This document shows, piece by piece, positions 47,189 through 54,969 of a stretch of 64,000 nucleotides of DNA. This DNA is from an uncultured Roseburia sp. GTDB lineage: Bacteria; Bacillota; Clostridia; Lachnospirales; Lachnospiraceae. Location: assembly GCA_900542495.1 (NCBI GenBank), contig UQNW01000003.1, forward strand, positions 139,921 through 203,920, written 5' to 3'. The position numbers were made by a program, and so were the translations under genes. Under the pieces are notes generated by a model. It searched no databases and was not told the origin of the DNA. It saw only the letters and a list, made by a program, of their open reading frames with translations. Each line of letters starts with the position of its first letter. Position 1 is the stretch's first letter.

Positions 47189-47446
47189 ATGAAGTATGTA
47201 TACAAAACAAAAGGTACATGTTCTACCCAGATTGAATTAGAATTAGAAGGAAATGTGGTTCATAACGTAAAATTTACCGGTGGCTGCAACGGAAATCTTC
47301 AGGCGATTCCAAAGCTTGTAGAGGGCTTAACCGTTGAGCAGGTAGAGCAGAAAATTGGAGGTATCTCCTGCAACGGACGTGGAACTTCCTGCGGAGACCA
47401 GCTTGCAAAAGCCTGTCGTGAAGCTTACGAGGCAGAGCAGAAATAA
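47189..47446 (+). CDS. TSCPD-domain protein (TIGR03905 type)
   Basis: GAGGAGG lies upstream of the ATG at 47189, giving 85 residues. The protein consists of one TSCPD domain with GTCSTQIELELEG, FTGGCNGNLQAI and SCNGRGTSCGDQLAKA, where the cysteines resemble those at the C-terminus of B12-dependent ribonucleotide reductases. Stand-alone versions are common in Clostridia and may bind metal or help regenerate thiols; the role is unproven. It converges with dpaB across a hairpin repeat. Confidence 0.88.
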   Translation: MKYVYKTKGTCSTQIELELEGNVVHNVKFTGGCNGNLQAIPKLVEGLTVEQVEQKIGGISCNGRGTSCGDQLAKACREAYEAEQK

Positions 47447-47462
47447 ATAATGCTTGTAAAGT

Positions 47463-47556
47463 TTGACAAAAAGAAAATCGTCCAGATAATATGATTTCCT
47501 TTGTAAGCTTTGCGAACAGGAACATCATATTTCGTCTGGACGATTTTTCTTTTTCA
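47463..47556 (-). repeat. Fold-back repeat element, copy 3 (core hairpin only)
   Basis: This core hairpin is almost identical to the core of copies 1 and 2 but oriented to the minus strand, behind dpaB. Arms 47468-47500 and 47518-47554 pair with a GTAAGCTTTGCGAA-type loop. Two stem positions differ from the other copies on both sides so that pairing is kept (A-T to C-G and A-T to G-C). The outer arms of copy 1 are absent. T-runs on both sides suit a bidirectional terminator. Confidence 0.85.
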
Positions 47557-47571
47557 TTAACAATACGAGGT

Positions 47572-48159
47572 TTAATTCGGCTCCTGAATCACCGGCTGTA
47601 TCTGCTTTCCATTCAAAGCATATTCAATTGTTTCCGGCAGTAATTCCATTTTTGCAATCAGCGAATTAGGCTTACTCTTGCAATTATCCTGACCAAACGG
47701 AACAAAATAAACATTCTTCGTATTCATAAGCATGCCAATATTCTTGAAATTTGCGCCGAGTGCATCATTCGTTGAGATTGAGATCACAAGCGGTTTTCCA
47801 TTTCTCATATGGGCTTTCGTTGCCATAAGCACCGGCGTGTCTGTAATTCCATTGCAAAGCTTTGCCGCTGTATTTCCGGTACACGGTGCGATCACCATAA
47901 TATCCAGAAAATTATTTGGTCCGATCGGTTCTGCTGCACAAATGGTGCGTATCCCCTCATTTCCGGTAATATCACAAATTCCTTCCACGTAATCTTTTGC
48001 ACTTCCAAACCTGGTATCACAGGTCTGTGCATTAAATGAAAAAATAGGAATCACATTTGCCCCCAATTCCGTGAGCCTTTCTATTTCCTTTCTGGCTCTT
48101 GAAAACATGCAGAAGGAACCTGTAATCCCAAGTCCGATATTACATTTTGAAAAGTCCAT
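47572..48159 (-). CDS. dpaB: Dipicolinate synthase subunit B
   Basis: DpaB (SpoVFB) with DpaA forms dipicolinic acid, the spore-core chelator, from dihydroxytetrahydrodipicolinate. The 195-residue flavoprotein-like chain begins NIGLGITGSFCMF, then has PIFSFNAQTCDTRFG, IAPCTGNTAAKL and PLVISISTNDALG, as in the family. It lies 77 bp downstream of dpaA on the same strand. No other sporulation gene is in the window. Confidence 0.94.
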   Translation of the reverse strand: MDFSKCNIGLGITGSFCMFSRARKEIERLTELGANVIPIFSFNAQTCDTRFGSAKDYVEGICDITGNEGIRTICAAEPIGPNNFLDIMVIAPCTGNTAAKLCNGITDTPVLMATKAHMRNGKPLVISISTNDALGANFKNIGMLMNTKNVYFVPFGQDNCKSKPNSLIAKMELLPETIEYALNGKQIQPVIQEPN

Positions 48160-48236
48160 TTTCTATACCTTCCTGCTATTTTTAGTCAACTGTACTACAT
48201 TTGTATATATTTTCTGACACAAACAGATTTGCGTGA

Positions 48237-49073
48237 TCACTCCATTTTTTTCGTAAAACTTCCTATCGCCCGCTCAAGAATATAAGCACTCTCCTTTGGT
48301 GCATATTTTCCCGGGATTCCAAGAACAAGATCTGCCCGGATACCAGCCTCTTTTGCACATGCGAAATCTGTTCCGCCGGGTTTTGAGGCAATATCCAGAA
48401 TATAGGCGTCCCGTGGAAGTTCGCGGATGATAACTCTTGTCACAACCGGTGCCGGCACTGTGTTTACAAGCATTGCCGCACCCATTGCCTCCTCCGGACC
48501 AAATGCAAAATCGACTGCGTAAAATCCGTCCTCTTTTGCCTGTTTTCTTACCTCACGACGCCTTGCAAGTACCGTTACCCTCGCTCCAAGTCCGCGGAGT
48601 TTTAAGGCGATTTCTTTGCCGCAATTTCCATATCCGGTCACCAGAATCTTTGCGCCTTCTATATTATAAGGACTATGGTTTACAAGTTCTGCAATTGCAC
48701 CTTCTGCGGTTGCCACTGCATTCTCCTGCTTCACCACTTCATCCTCCATAAAATCAAGATAACGAATTCCTCTCCTTCCTAAGATGCCTCTCTGTTCTTC
48801 TGAGAAGCATCCGCCAAGCACCAATGTATCGTTTTTCAGATTTTTATTCAAAATTTCATTCAACTGATCCTGCTTCGGAACTTTTGCAACCGGAATCGGA
48901 AGTATCAGCATTGCTGCCTCTGTAAGAAAATTTTTCAACTTGGAAAGCTGTTCTTCTGCTGTCTGACTATTTCTAATATCCAGGCAGCGCACACTGATTC
49001 CTTTTTTTGTCAGGATTTCTGCCAGATATACCTGACGCATATCGCTTATTAAAAGTATTGTTTGACCGTTCAT
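48237..49073 (-). CDS. dpaA: Dipicolinate synthase subunit A
   Basis: DpaA (SpoVFA) is the dehydrogenase-like subunit. The 278-residue protein has an N-terminal substrate domain and a Rossmann domain with ILVTGYGNCGKEIALKLRGLGARVTV near residue 145, followed by IASKPGGTDFACAKEAGI. Together with dpaB it is the complete enzyme for spore dipicolinate. A sigma-K-like promoter precedes it, matching mother-cell expression. Confidence 0.94.
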   Translation of the reverse strand: MNGQTILLISDMRQVYLAEILTKKGISVRCLDIRNSQTAEEQLSKLKNFLTEAAMLILPIPVAKVPKQDQLNEILNKNLKNDTLVLGGCFSEEQRGILGRRGIRYLDFMEDEVVKQENAVATAEGAIAELVNHSPYNIEGAKILVTGYGNCGKEIALKLRGLGARVTVLARRREVRKQAKEDGFYAVDFAFGPEEAMGAAMLVNTVPAPVVTRVIIRELPRDAYILDIASKPGGTDFACAKEAGIRADLVLGIPGKYAPKESAYILERAIGSFTKKME

Positions 49074-49100
49074 ATCCCTGCACCTACGCTCCCTTCATTT

Positions 49101-49128
49101 TATTATATGAAAAAGAAGTTCCACGGTT
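49101..49128 (-). promoter_or_regulatory. Sigma-K-like promoter of dpaAB
   Basis: On the minus strand AACC (49128-49125) is followed 15 bp later by CATATAATA (49109-49101), which fits the sigma-K pattern of AC at -35 and CATA-N3-TA at -10. The predicted start is about 20 nt before the dpaA ATG. Expression in the late mother cell is what is known for spoVF in Bacillus. Confidence 0.5.
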
Positions 49129-49218
49129 CCATTCCGCCATTGTTTTCTGAATATTTTATAAAATTAACACAATTATCATTATCATTTATTTTATTTTTAT
49201 TTTTTTCTAATTTTATTA

Positions 49219-49247
49219 TTGACAAATAGTGTTTTATCTGTTATAAA
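49219..49247 (+). promoter_or_regulatory. Consensus sigma-A promoter of the noncoding transcript
   Basis: A perfect TTGACA (49219-49224), a 17-bp spacer and TATAAA (49242-49247). It points into a region with no gene on the plus strand. The predicted start is near 49254. Confidence 0.8.
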
Positions 49248-49282
49248 TAAATTAACAAAAACGAGAGAGAAAAAAATTAAAG

Positions 49283-49447
49283 GAGGTACAATCCACCAGA
49301 AAGAGAACGAATTACCTAATAGAATTTTAAAGAAATGGAGGTACGGACCACCAGAAACGTAACGATTTACCCAAAAGAATTTTTAAAGAATCGAGGTACA
49401 GTCCACCAAAACATTAAGTGCATTCGGTTTTACCTTCAAAAGATGAA
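49283..49447 (+). repeat. Three 55-bp tandem repeats with a conserved hairpin
   Basis: GAGGTAC starts at 49283, 49338 and 49393, exactly 55 bp apart each time, followed by a TCCACC or ACCACC motif. Each unit can fold as GG-A-GG, a six-base loop and CC-A-CC, with an A-A mismatch in the stem. In unit 2 the loop-closing T pairs with A, while in units 1 and 3 it faces T. Downstream AAAAGAATTTTTAAAGAA-like spacers also recur. A fourth GAGGTACAGTCC occurs at 49678. Confidence 0.8.
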
Positions 49448-49707
49448 CTGAAAACATGACAATCCTAAGAAAGGAATCCTGAATTAGTATCAGTCAGAGA
49501 CATTCTTATATGATACAATTCCAAATGTCATAAGAAAACAATTTCAGAAGTTGAGGAAAAAGCGAAGAAGTCCAAATGATTGTTTCAAGGTTTTGCAAAT
49601 GAAACGATAGGCAATAAAAGTTGTTTAGAAGTTTCAAGTCAAACCAGAAACAGGAAAACACAAGAAAAAAGAATAGCGAGGTACAGTCCCATGGACGAAA
49701 TAGTTTA

Positions 49708-49750
49708 AAAGGCGGCATTGAAAGAAAAAAAATTTCGATGTCGCCTTTTT
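49708..49750 (+). terminator. Bidirectional intrinsic terminator
   Basis: AAAGGCGGCATTGAAA (49708-49723) and TTTCGATGTCGCCTTT (49733-49748) form a 16-pair stem with two mismatches; TTTTT follows on the plus strand and TTTT on the minus strand. It can end both the noncoding transcript and the L,D-transpeptidase gene. Confidence 0.85.
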
Positions 49751-49796
49751 CATGTTCTTATAGAGTTTTCCGAGTAAAATATTTCATTTTACCTGC

Positions 49797-50771
49797 TTAT
49801 TGATCGTCCGATAGCTGGTGCCATGGGTTGTCCTCGTCCGGATCTGTCGGATCCCAGCCCTTGTTCGGACTGTCGGTATCGATATGCGCTGCCTCCGGCT
49901 TTCCCAGTGGTCCCGGATCGTCATCATCATAAATCTCAACAGTTGTTCCAGCCGGACAATTGTCGGCAATCCATTTTGCATCTTCCACCGTAAGCCGCAC
50001 GCACCCCATAGACGCCTGCTGCCCAAGTTTATTATATTTGTCGGTACACAGGGCATTTTTTGACTTTTTATAATATGGAACGGAATGAAAAAGAACACCG
50101 CCTGTAATTCTGGTGGCATACTGACCATAAACTTTTCCGTACAATTCTCTCCACAAATACTTGGTAGACAAATGAAATACACCGCGCGGCGTTCCATTGT
50201 ATAATCCGGTCGAGCAGATCATTGCCTTATACGGAACTGTGTATTCGCCATTTTCATCTAATGTGTATACGGTGATACAGTTTTCCTTCCGGTTCACTTT
50301 CAGATAATAAGGATATTCTGCCTCGGCGCTGGTTTCCGTTTTTTCGGCTGAATGTTCTAAATCAGACTTTTCCTGTGAATCATTGCTATTAGAAGAATCT
50401 TCCTGTAAATCGTTTTCCTGCAATAATTCTCCTGGCGAACTATCTTTCCGAGAATCGCTCTCCTGCAAGCCATTCTTTAATGAACTGTCTCCCGAAAATT
50501 CCTGTCCTAAACTATCCGTTTCCTCCAGCAATACATTTTCCGTGCTGTCATCCAGCTTCATCTCATCGCTTCTGTATTCTTCAAAAATATAACTGTCAGA
50601 ATCACCTGTGAGATAAGATAACACCGGGAGATTCCACTCCATTCGAAGCGCCATAAATTCGAGCACCGTTAATCCGCACATAAAAACAGTGGCTGCAATT
50701 GCGATAACGATTGCAGCCCTATTTTTCCATACTTTTTCAATTGTCTTTCGAAAAGTAGTTTGTTCTTTCAT
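49797..50771 (-). CDS. L,D-transpeptidase (YkuD) with membrane anchor
   Basis: The 324-residue protein has a basic start and one membrane segment (about residues 18-40), then a Ser/Asp/Glu-rich stalk with repeated SLQE/LQES-type words to about residue 145. The YkuD domain follows, with the conserved HSVPYY and the catalytic cysteine in SMGCVRL near residue 256 (S-M-G-C rather than the common S-H-G-C). It ends in a Pro/Asp-rich tail. It would form 3-3 peptidoglycan links or attach proteins to the wall outside the cell. It ends 47 bp before the bidirectional terminator. Confidence 0.92.
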   Translation of the reverse strand: MKEQTTFRKTIEKVWKNRAAIVIAIAATVFMCGLTVLEFMALRMEWNLPVLSYLTGDSDSYIFEEYRSDEMKLDDSTENVLLEETDSLGQEFSGDSSLKNGLQESDSRKDSSPGELLQENDLQEDSSNSNDSQEKSDLEHSAEKTETSAEAEYPYYLKVNRKENCITVYTLDENGEYTVPYKAMICSTGLYNGTPRGVFHLSTKYLWRELYGKVYGQYATRITGGVLFHSVPYYKKSKNALCTDKYNKLGQQASMGCVRLTVEDAKWIADNCPAGTTVEIYDDDDPGPLGKPEAAHIDTDSPNKGWDPTDPDEDNPWHQLSDDQ

Positions 50772-50776
50772 TTATC

Positions 50777-52096
50777 CTATAACTGTGTGATGACAAAAAT
50801 ATCGTAAATTGCTTTGATCGCATTCTCAAAATCTGCGTTGCTTACACCGATAATGATGTTCAACTCAGAAGATCCCTGATCGATCATTTTTACATTGATG
50901 TTTGCATGTGCCAATGCCGAGAAAATCCTACCTGCTGTTCCACGTGTTGATTTCATGCCACGTCCTACAACAGCGATAAGTGCCAGATCACTCTCTAACT
51001 CAATGCTGTCAGGCTGTGCATATCTGTGGATAGCAGAGATGACTGCCTGTTCTTTTCCTTCGAACTCCGGCTGATGAACAAAAATGGTCATGGTGTCAAT
51101 ACCGGAAGGCATATGCTCAAATGAGATTCCGTTGTCTTCAAATGCAGATAACACTTTTCTGCCAAATCCAATTTCGGAGTTCATCATATCTTTATCAATG
51201 TTTACAGAAACGAAGCCTTTTTTACCTGCGATACCGGTGATCGTGTATTTTGACTGATGACAGGTGCTCTCAACGATCCAGGTTCCTTCATCTTCCGGTG
51301 CATTGGTATTGCGGATATTGATCGGTATACCAGCTTTGCGCACTGGGAATACCGCATCTTCATGAAGAACTCCGGCTCCCATGTAGGAAAGTTCACGAAG
51401 CTCACGGTATGTGATTGTCTTGATTGGCTGTGGGTTATCGATGATTCTTGGATCTGCGATCAGGAATCCAGAAACGTCTGTCCAGTTCTCATAACAGGTT
51501 GCGTGAACCGCTCTCGATACGATAGATCCTGTGATATCAGAACCTCCACGTGAAAATGTTTTGATGGTTCCATCTTCTTTGGCGCCGTAAAATCCCGGAA
51601 TGACCGCACGCTCTGTTTTTGCAAGACGCTCAGACAGCACTTGATCTGTTTTCTCCGGCATAAAGTTGCCGTCCTCATCAAAAAAGATCACTTCTGCTGC
51701 ATCCACAAATTCATATCCAAGGTAGTTCGCCATGATGATACCATTGAGATATTCACCGCGGGATGCTGCATAATCAACACCTGCTTTATTTTTAAAATTC
51801 TCGGAGATTTTCTTAAATTCTTCCTCTAAAGAAAGTTTTAGATTCAAACCATTAATGATTGTGTCATAACGGTCTTTGATTTTCATTAACATCACACGGA
51901 AATCTTCATCCTTCTCCACAAGGTCATAGCATGCGTACAGCATATCCGTTACCTTTGTGTCCTTAGAATTTCTTTTTCCCGGTGCACTAGGCACTACATA
52001 TCTTCGCTCTTTGTCTGCACGGATAATCTTGCCAACTTTCGCAAACTGTTCTGCACTTGCAAGAGAGCTTCCACCGAATTTCACAACTTTAATCAT
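50777..52096 (-). CDS. Aspartate kinase
   Basis: Aspartokinase phosphorylates aspartate, the entry to lysine, threonine, methionine and diaminopimelate. The 439-residue protein starts MIKVVKFGGSSLASAEQF, has SRGGSDITGS for substrate binding and two C-terminal ACT repeats (about residues 300-439, VSVNIDKDMMNSEIG and IAVVGRGMKSTRGTAG) for feedback control. The length and ACT layout fit the lysine- or threonine-sensitive monofunctional class. In spore formers this pathway also feeds dipicolinate. Its 5' leader (52097-52290) shows a small GGCT/AGCC hairpin but no lysine-riboswitch consensus. Confidence 0.95.
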   Translation of the reverse strand: MIKVVKFGGSSLASAEQFAKVGKIIRADKERRYVVPSAPGKRNSKDTKVTDMLYACYDLVEKDEDFRVMLMKIKDRYDTIINGLNLKLSLEEEFKKISENFKNKAGVDYAASRGEYLNGIIMANYLGYEFVDAAEVIFFDEDGNFMPEKTDQVLSERLAKTERAVIPGFYGAKEDGTIKTFSRGGSDITGSIVSRAVHATCYENWTDVSGFLIADPRIIDNPQPIKTITYRELRELSYMGAGVLHEDAVFPVRKAGIPINIRNTNAPEDEGTWIVESTCHQSKYTITGIAGKKGFVSVNIDKDMMNSEIGFGRKVLSAFEDNGISFEHMPSGIDTMTIFVHQPEFEGKEQAVISAIHRYAQPDSIELESDLALIAVVGRGMKSTRGTAGRIFSALAHANINVKMIDQGSSELNIIIGVSNADFENAIKAIYDIFVITQL

Positions 52097-52401
52097 TTTT
52101 TCAAACTCCTTCGATTCTGTTTCTCTATTGTCACCGGCTAATCTCAGCCAGCCGTCACTTTCCTGATTGCAATTTTTTCTTTATCCCGTTCAGGACTAAC
52201 GACTATATCTTATCATAAATGCCAATTTCGTCAAACTGTTTTTCTTAAAATAACGCGGTTTTTCGGCTTTTTCTTCGGTTTATTCCAAATTATGTCGACC
52301 ATTTATAATTTATGATTATAGCACTTAAAATTTGAGGTAATAATACTTTTTTTATGTGACGGCGAGCGGTCCTGCCAAAACGACGCGGTCCACATAAAGC
52401 G

Positions 52402-52623
52402 TCATATCCGGTCTGGTTGCCAGCGTCCACGGTATGGATTGGGCGGAATATAACAGAAGCCAAACGGCTCCGACAATTCATTTAAAAGTCTGTTTTTCTG
52501 ACTGTTACACATTCCTTTTACTTTTTTCCTGCTTTTTTTGCATCTGACTACGATACAGATGAACAGGCTGATAAGCAGAAGTATTGCAAGTATTATGATG
52601 ATTGCTATGATTTTTTCAAACAA
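52402..52623 (-). CDS. Possible small single-pass membrane protein
   Basis: A frame from a TTG at 52623 encodes about 73 residues: a hydrophobic helix at the start (IIAIIIILAILLLISLFI), then a basic patch and a tail ending in PPNPYRGRWQPDRI. The helix-plus-basic pattern is protein-like, and an AAGGGTGG sequence lies upstream, but that sequence is also the right arm of the LysM-gene terminator. An earlier TTG at 52686 would start inside that hairpin. I do not recognise the protein, and it could be a chance frame. The stretch 52097-52401 holds nothing else I can support. Confidence 0.3.
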   Translation of the reverse strand: MFEKIIAIIIILAILLLISLFICIVVRCKKSRKKVKGMCNSQKNRLLNELSEPFGFCYIPPNPYRGRWQPDRI

Positions 52624-52715
52624 AAAAATCCACCACCCTTCCTCGTAAATGAGCTTCGCCGCATTTTTTACAGTCTGCGGCTGCAACGCTCATATTGAGA
52701 TATGCCGGGTGGTGG
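52622..52715 (-). terminator. Long compound terminator behind LysM gene
   Basis: Three nested helices line up: CCACCACCC (52630-52638) with GGGTGGTGG (52707-52715), ATGAGC (52649-52654) with GCTCAT (52688-52693), and GCCGCA (52658-52663) with TGCGGC (52676-52681). On the minus strand the outer stem is followed by seven T. The hairpin is about 85 nt long, unusually large for a terminator. Confidence 0.75.
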
Positions 52716-52726
52716 TCTTTGGTTAT

Positions 52727-53665
52727 TTACCGCGCAAGAAGTCCGCTTGCAAGGAAATCTGCCAGCTCGATCATGTTCTGCTGCGATCTCAAATAGATTG
52801 CAATATCCGTCTCATAATCGCCGTCGAGGTAAGCCTCCATTTGCTGCCGCTCCATATCAAGATGATCGTAGAACATTTTCCGTAACTCTGTCTCATTGTA
52901 TGCCGGTGTCTGCCTGCTCAAAAAGGATGCAAGCTCCTCTGCGTTGATATACCAGTTTTCCATTGTCTCTCCCGAATAGGTTGGATCAGCCTTTAATTCG
53001 TCGGCGACTTCATCTGTCAGGCGCAGATGTTCCATAAAAAGTGTCCGAAATCTCTGCATTGCGGAAGCCGGATAGTACTGTGCGAAAATCGCAAGGATGT
53101 CTTCTGCATTTTTCTGTACTGCGTCTTTCCACGCATTTTGGCTCGACAGATTTTCAAAGAAACTGATGTGATAAAATTTTACGAGCATGATGTGATTGAG
53201 CCATGCCATACGCATGCGCTCTCTTAAATCCATGCCATTACTGCTGTCGGGCTGGGGCGTTGTTCCCGGACGCGTTGGTGTTGCTGGCCGCTGCGCTGCT
53301 CCCGGGCGGGTTGATGTTCCTGGCTGCTGCGCTGCTCCCGGACGCGTTGGGGGTGTTGGAATGATCACAACTCCGCCGATTGGATTGTTATTCGGGCGAT
53401 TTGACTGATTGTTATTTTGATTGCTGCCCGGACGCGTTGCTGGCTGATTGCCGGTATTTCCAGCTTCTGGTCTGTCCTCCACGTAACCTTCTCCCGGGCA
53501 GATTGTAAGACGCATGCCAACCTGAAGATTATAGGGATTCACCCCGGAATTGAGCAAAATAAGTTCGGTTACGGTTGTATGAAAGTGTTTTGCAAGTTTG
53601 TACAGGGAATCCCCTTCCTGCACACGATAACTGATTCGATTCTGACAATACATATTTTCTTCCAT
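52727..53665 (-). CDS. LysM-domain protein with Pro/Asn linker and helical C-terminus
   Basis: The 312-residue protein starts with a LysM domain (about residues 11-57, YRVQEGDSLYKLAKHFHT and LQVGMRLTICPGEG), then a low-complexity linker of Pro, Asn, Gln, Arg and Thr with repeats such as TRPGAAQ (residues 70-140), and an all-helical C-terminal domain (about 145-312) that I do not recognise. No signal peptide is present although LysM usually binds peptidoglycan or chitin-like sugars, a combination known from spore-coat and cortex proteins. A spore role is therefore possible. Confidence 0.85.
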   Translation of the reverse strand: MEENMYCQNRISYRVQEGDSLYKLAKHFHTTVTELILLNSGVNPYNLQVGMRLTICPGEGYVEDRPEAGNTGNQPATRPGSNQNNNQSNRPNNNPIGGVVIIPTPPTRPGAAQQPGTSTRPGAAQRPATPTRPGTTPQPDSSNGMDLRERMRMAWLNHIMLVKFYHISFFENLSSQNAWKDAVQKNAEDILAIFAQYYPASAMQRFRTLFMEHLRLTDEVADELKADPTYSGETMENWYINAEELASFLSRQTPAYNETELRKMFYDHLDMERQQMEAYLDGDYETDIAIYLRSQQNMIELADFLASGLLAR

Positions 53666-53742
53666 AAAATATTTTCAAATTATTATATGAAATTCTGTGG
53701 CTTTTGTTACCACTACATCACTCATGCTATTATCTGTAAAGT

Positions 53743-53775
53743 AAAATACACACGATATCGCTTCGTGTGTATTTT
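53743..53775 (-). terminator. Terminator behind lrgB
   Basis: AAAATACACACGA (53743-53755) and TCGTGTGTATTTT (53763-53775) form a perfect 13-bp stem with a short loop, with T-rich flanks on either side. Confidence 0.7.
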
Positions 53776-53844
53776 GCTTGATTATTTTATGTACTTATTT
53801 TTCCTGCCATGACGGATTGCAATGATTCTAACTCTAAAACAGAT

Positions 53845-54537
53845 TTACAGAAAATTCGCATATATCATAGCGACAACAACGGTTAAAATACCGGAAACTG
53901 CGATCGACAGACTGCTCATCGCTCCTTCGATTTCTCCAAGTTCCATTGCTTTGGCAGTTCCAACTGCATGGGATGCAGAACCAATTGCAATTCCTTTTGC
54001 GATAGGTTCTTCTATATGAAAAAGTTTTAAGATCACGTCCGCTGTTATGTATCCAAAAATTCCGGTTATAATAATGACCGCAACGGTAATGGTCACATAG
54101 CCGCCAAGTTCCTCTGATACGCCCATTCCAATTGCTGTGGTAATTGATTTTGGAAGCAATGTAACATATTGCTGATGATCAAAATGGAAAATCAGTGCCA
54201 ATACCAGAATACAGCTGACGCTGGTAATCACACCTGAAACAATTCCGGCGATGACTGCTTTCATATTTTTCTTAAGCAGCTCAAGCTGTTCATAAAGTGG
54301 CACTGCAAGGCAGACAGTTGCTGGTGTCAGCAGATAGCTTATGTATTTTGCGCCTTCCTGATAATCGGCATAGTCGATATGAAATACCACAAGAAAAACC
54401 ATAACTGCGATCACAGAAATTAAAAGTGGATTAAATATCGCTATTTTTACTTTTTTCTTAAACCATAATCCAAACTCGTAGGTCAGCAGGCTGATCACAA
54501 CTCCCAAGAAAACAGAATCTGTTAAAAACGGTTTCAT
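53845..54537 (-). CDS. lrgB: LrgB/CidB family membrane protein
   Basis: The 230-residue protein has about seven hydrophobic segments and the family motifs PATVCLAVPLYEQ, LLPKSITTAIGMGVSEELGG and GSASHAVGTAKAMELGE. LrgB proteins partner LrgA in a holin/antiholin-like or carboxylate (pyruvate, glycolate) transport system. It lies 5 bp downstream of lrgA. No LytSR two-component regulator is nearby. Confidence 0.93.
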   Translation of the reverse strand: MKPFLTDSVFLGVVISLLTYEFGLWFKKKVKIAIFNPLLISVIAVMVFLVVFHIDYADYQEGAKYISYLLTPATVCLAVPLYEQLELLKKNMKAVIAGIVSGVITSVSCILVLALIFHFDHQQYVTLLPKSITTAIGMGVSEELGGYVTITVAVIIITGIFGYITADVILKLFHIEEPIAKGIAIGSASHAVGTAKAMELGEIEGAMSSLSIAVSGILTVVVAMIYANFL

Positions 54538-54542
54538 ATGTC

Positions 54543-54902
54543 CTACTCCTCCTTTTTCTTTCCCTTACGGATTACAAACTGCGTAATACTTCCGGAAACG
54601 CCCATTACAACCACTGTTGAGATCAAAGTGATCACAACCACCTGAATCCAGATTGGCTGCAGCGCTCCCCAGGAATCAAGCAGTCCGACTCCTGCCGGCA
54701 CAAACATTAAAGGCATTATCTCAATCAGAAAATTACTCGTCTCTTTAATGTCTGAAACCTTTAAGATTTTAAATTCCAATGCAAGAAAAAGAAGTAGCAT
54801 GCCATAAATACTCGCCGGTACTGATAGTGGTATGATATGTTTTAAAAGTTCACCCAGAAATGAAATGAACAAAATGATCAGAAATTGTCTCACGTATTTC
54901 AT
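54543..54902 (-). CDS. lrgA: LrgA/CidA family membrane protein
   Basis: The 119-residue protein has four hydrophobic segments and the family stretch IIPLSVPASIYGMLLLFLAL followed by MPLMFVPAGVGLLDSW. It is the small partner of LrgB. A strong promoter and AAGGAG site precede it. Whether this pair controls murein hydrolase release or takes up pyruvate cannot be decided from sequence. Confidence 0.92.
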   Translation of the reverse strand: MKYVRQFLIILFISFLGELLKHIIPLSVPASIYGMLLLFLALEFKILKVSDIKETSNFLIEIMPLMFVPAGVGLLDSWGALQPIWIQVVVITLISTVVVMGVSGSITQFVIRKGKKKEE

Positions 54903-54937
54903 TGTTTTTTCTCCTTTGTTTTTTATTCCGACTTCGT

Positions 54938-54966
54938 ATCATACCACTGCTTTTTTTGAATCTCAA
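54938..54966 (-). promoter_or_regulatory. Sigma-A promoter of lrgAB
   Basis: TTGAGA (54966-54961), 17-bp spacer, TATGAT (54943-54938) on the minus strand, about 35 bp before the lrgA ATG. Confidence 0.65.
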
Positions 54967-54969
54967 TAC

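Larger units (their letters stand above)
49254..49755 (+). ncRNA. Candidate noncoding RNA of about 500 nt with tandem hairpins
   Basis: The region runs from a consensus promoter to an intrinsic terminator, yet no plausible protein is encoded: no ATG follows the AAGGAGG-like motifs at useful spacing, and the 55-bp repeat unit is not a multiple of three. It contains three tandem hairpin repeats and a fourth degenerate one at 49678, plus GTTTCA/TGAAAC-type stems near 49583-49606. I do not recognise it as RNase P, tmRNA, 6S, SRP RNA or a known riboswitch. Confidence 0.6.

Noticed and set aside
49283..49447. CRISPR array
   Set aside because: The 55-bp units are continuous tandem repeats with conserved words on both sides, there are only three, and there are no unique spacers or cas genes.
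49678..49700. RNase P RNA-like motif (GAGGTACAGTCC resembles the P RNA core)
   Set aside because: The rest of the conserved RNase P core is missing, and the same words recur as tandem repeats upstream.
52097..52290. Lysine riboswitch upstream of aspartokinase
   Set aside because: I looked for the long multi-helix L-box consensus and found only one short GGCT/AGCC hairpin in the leader.
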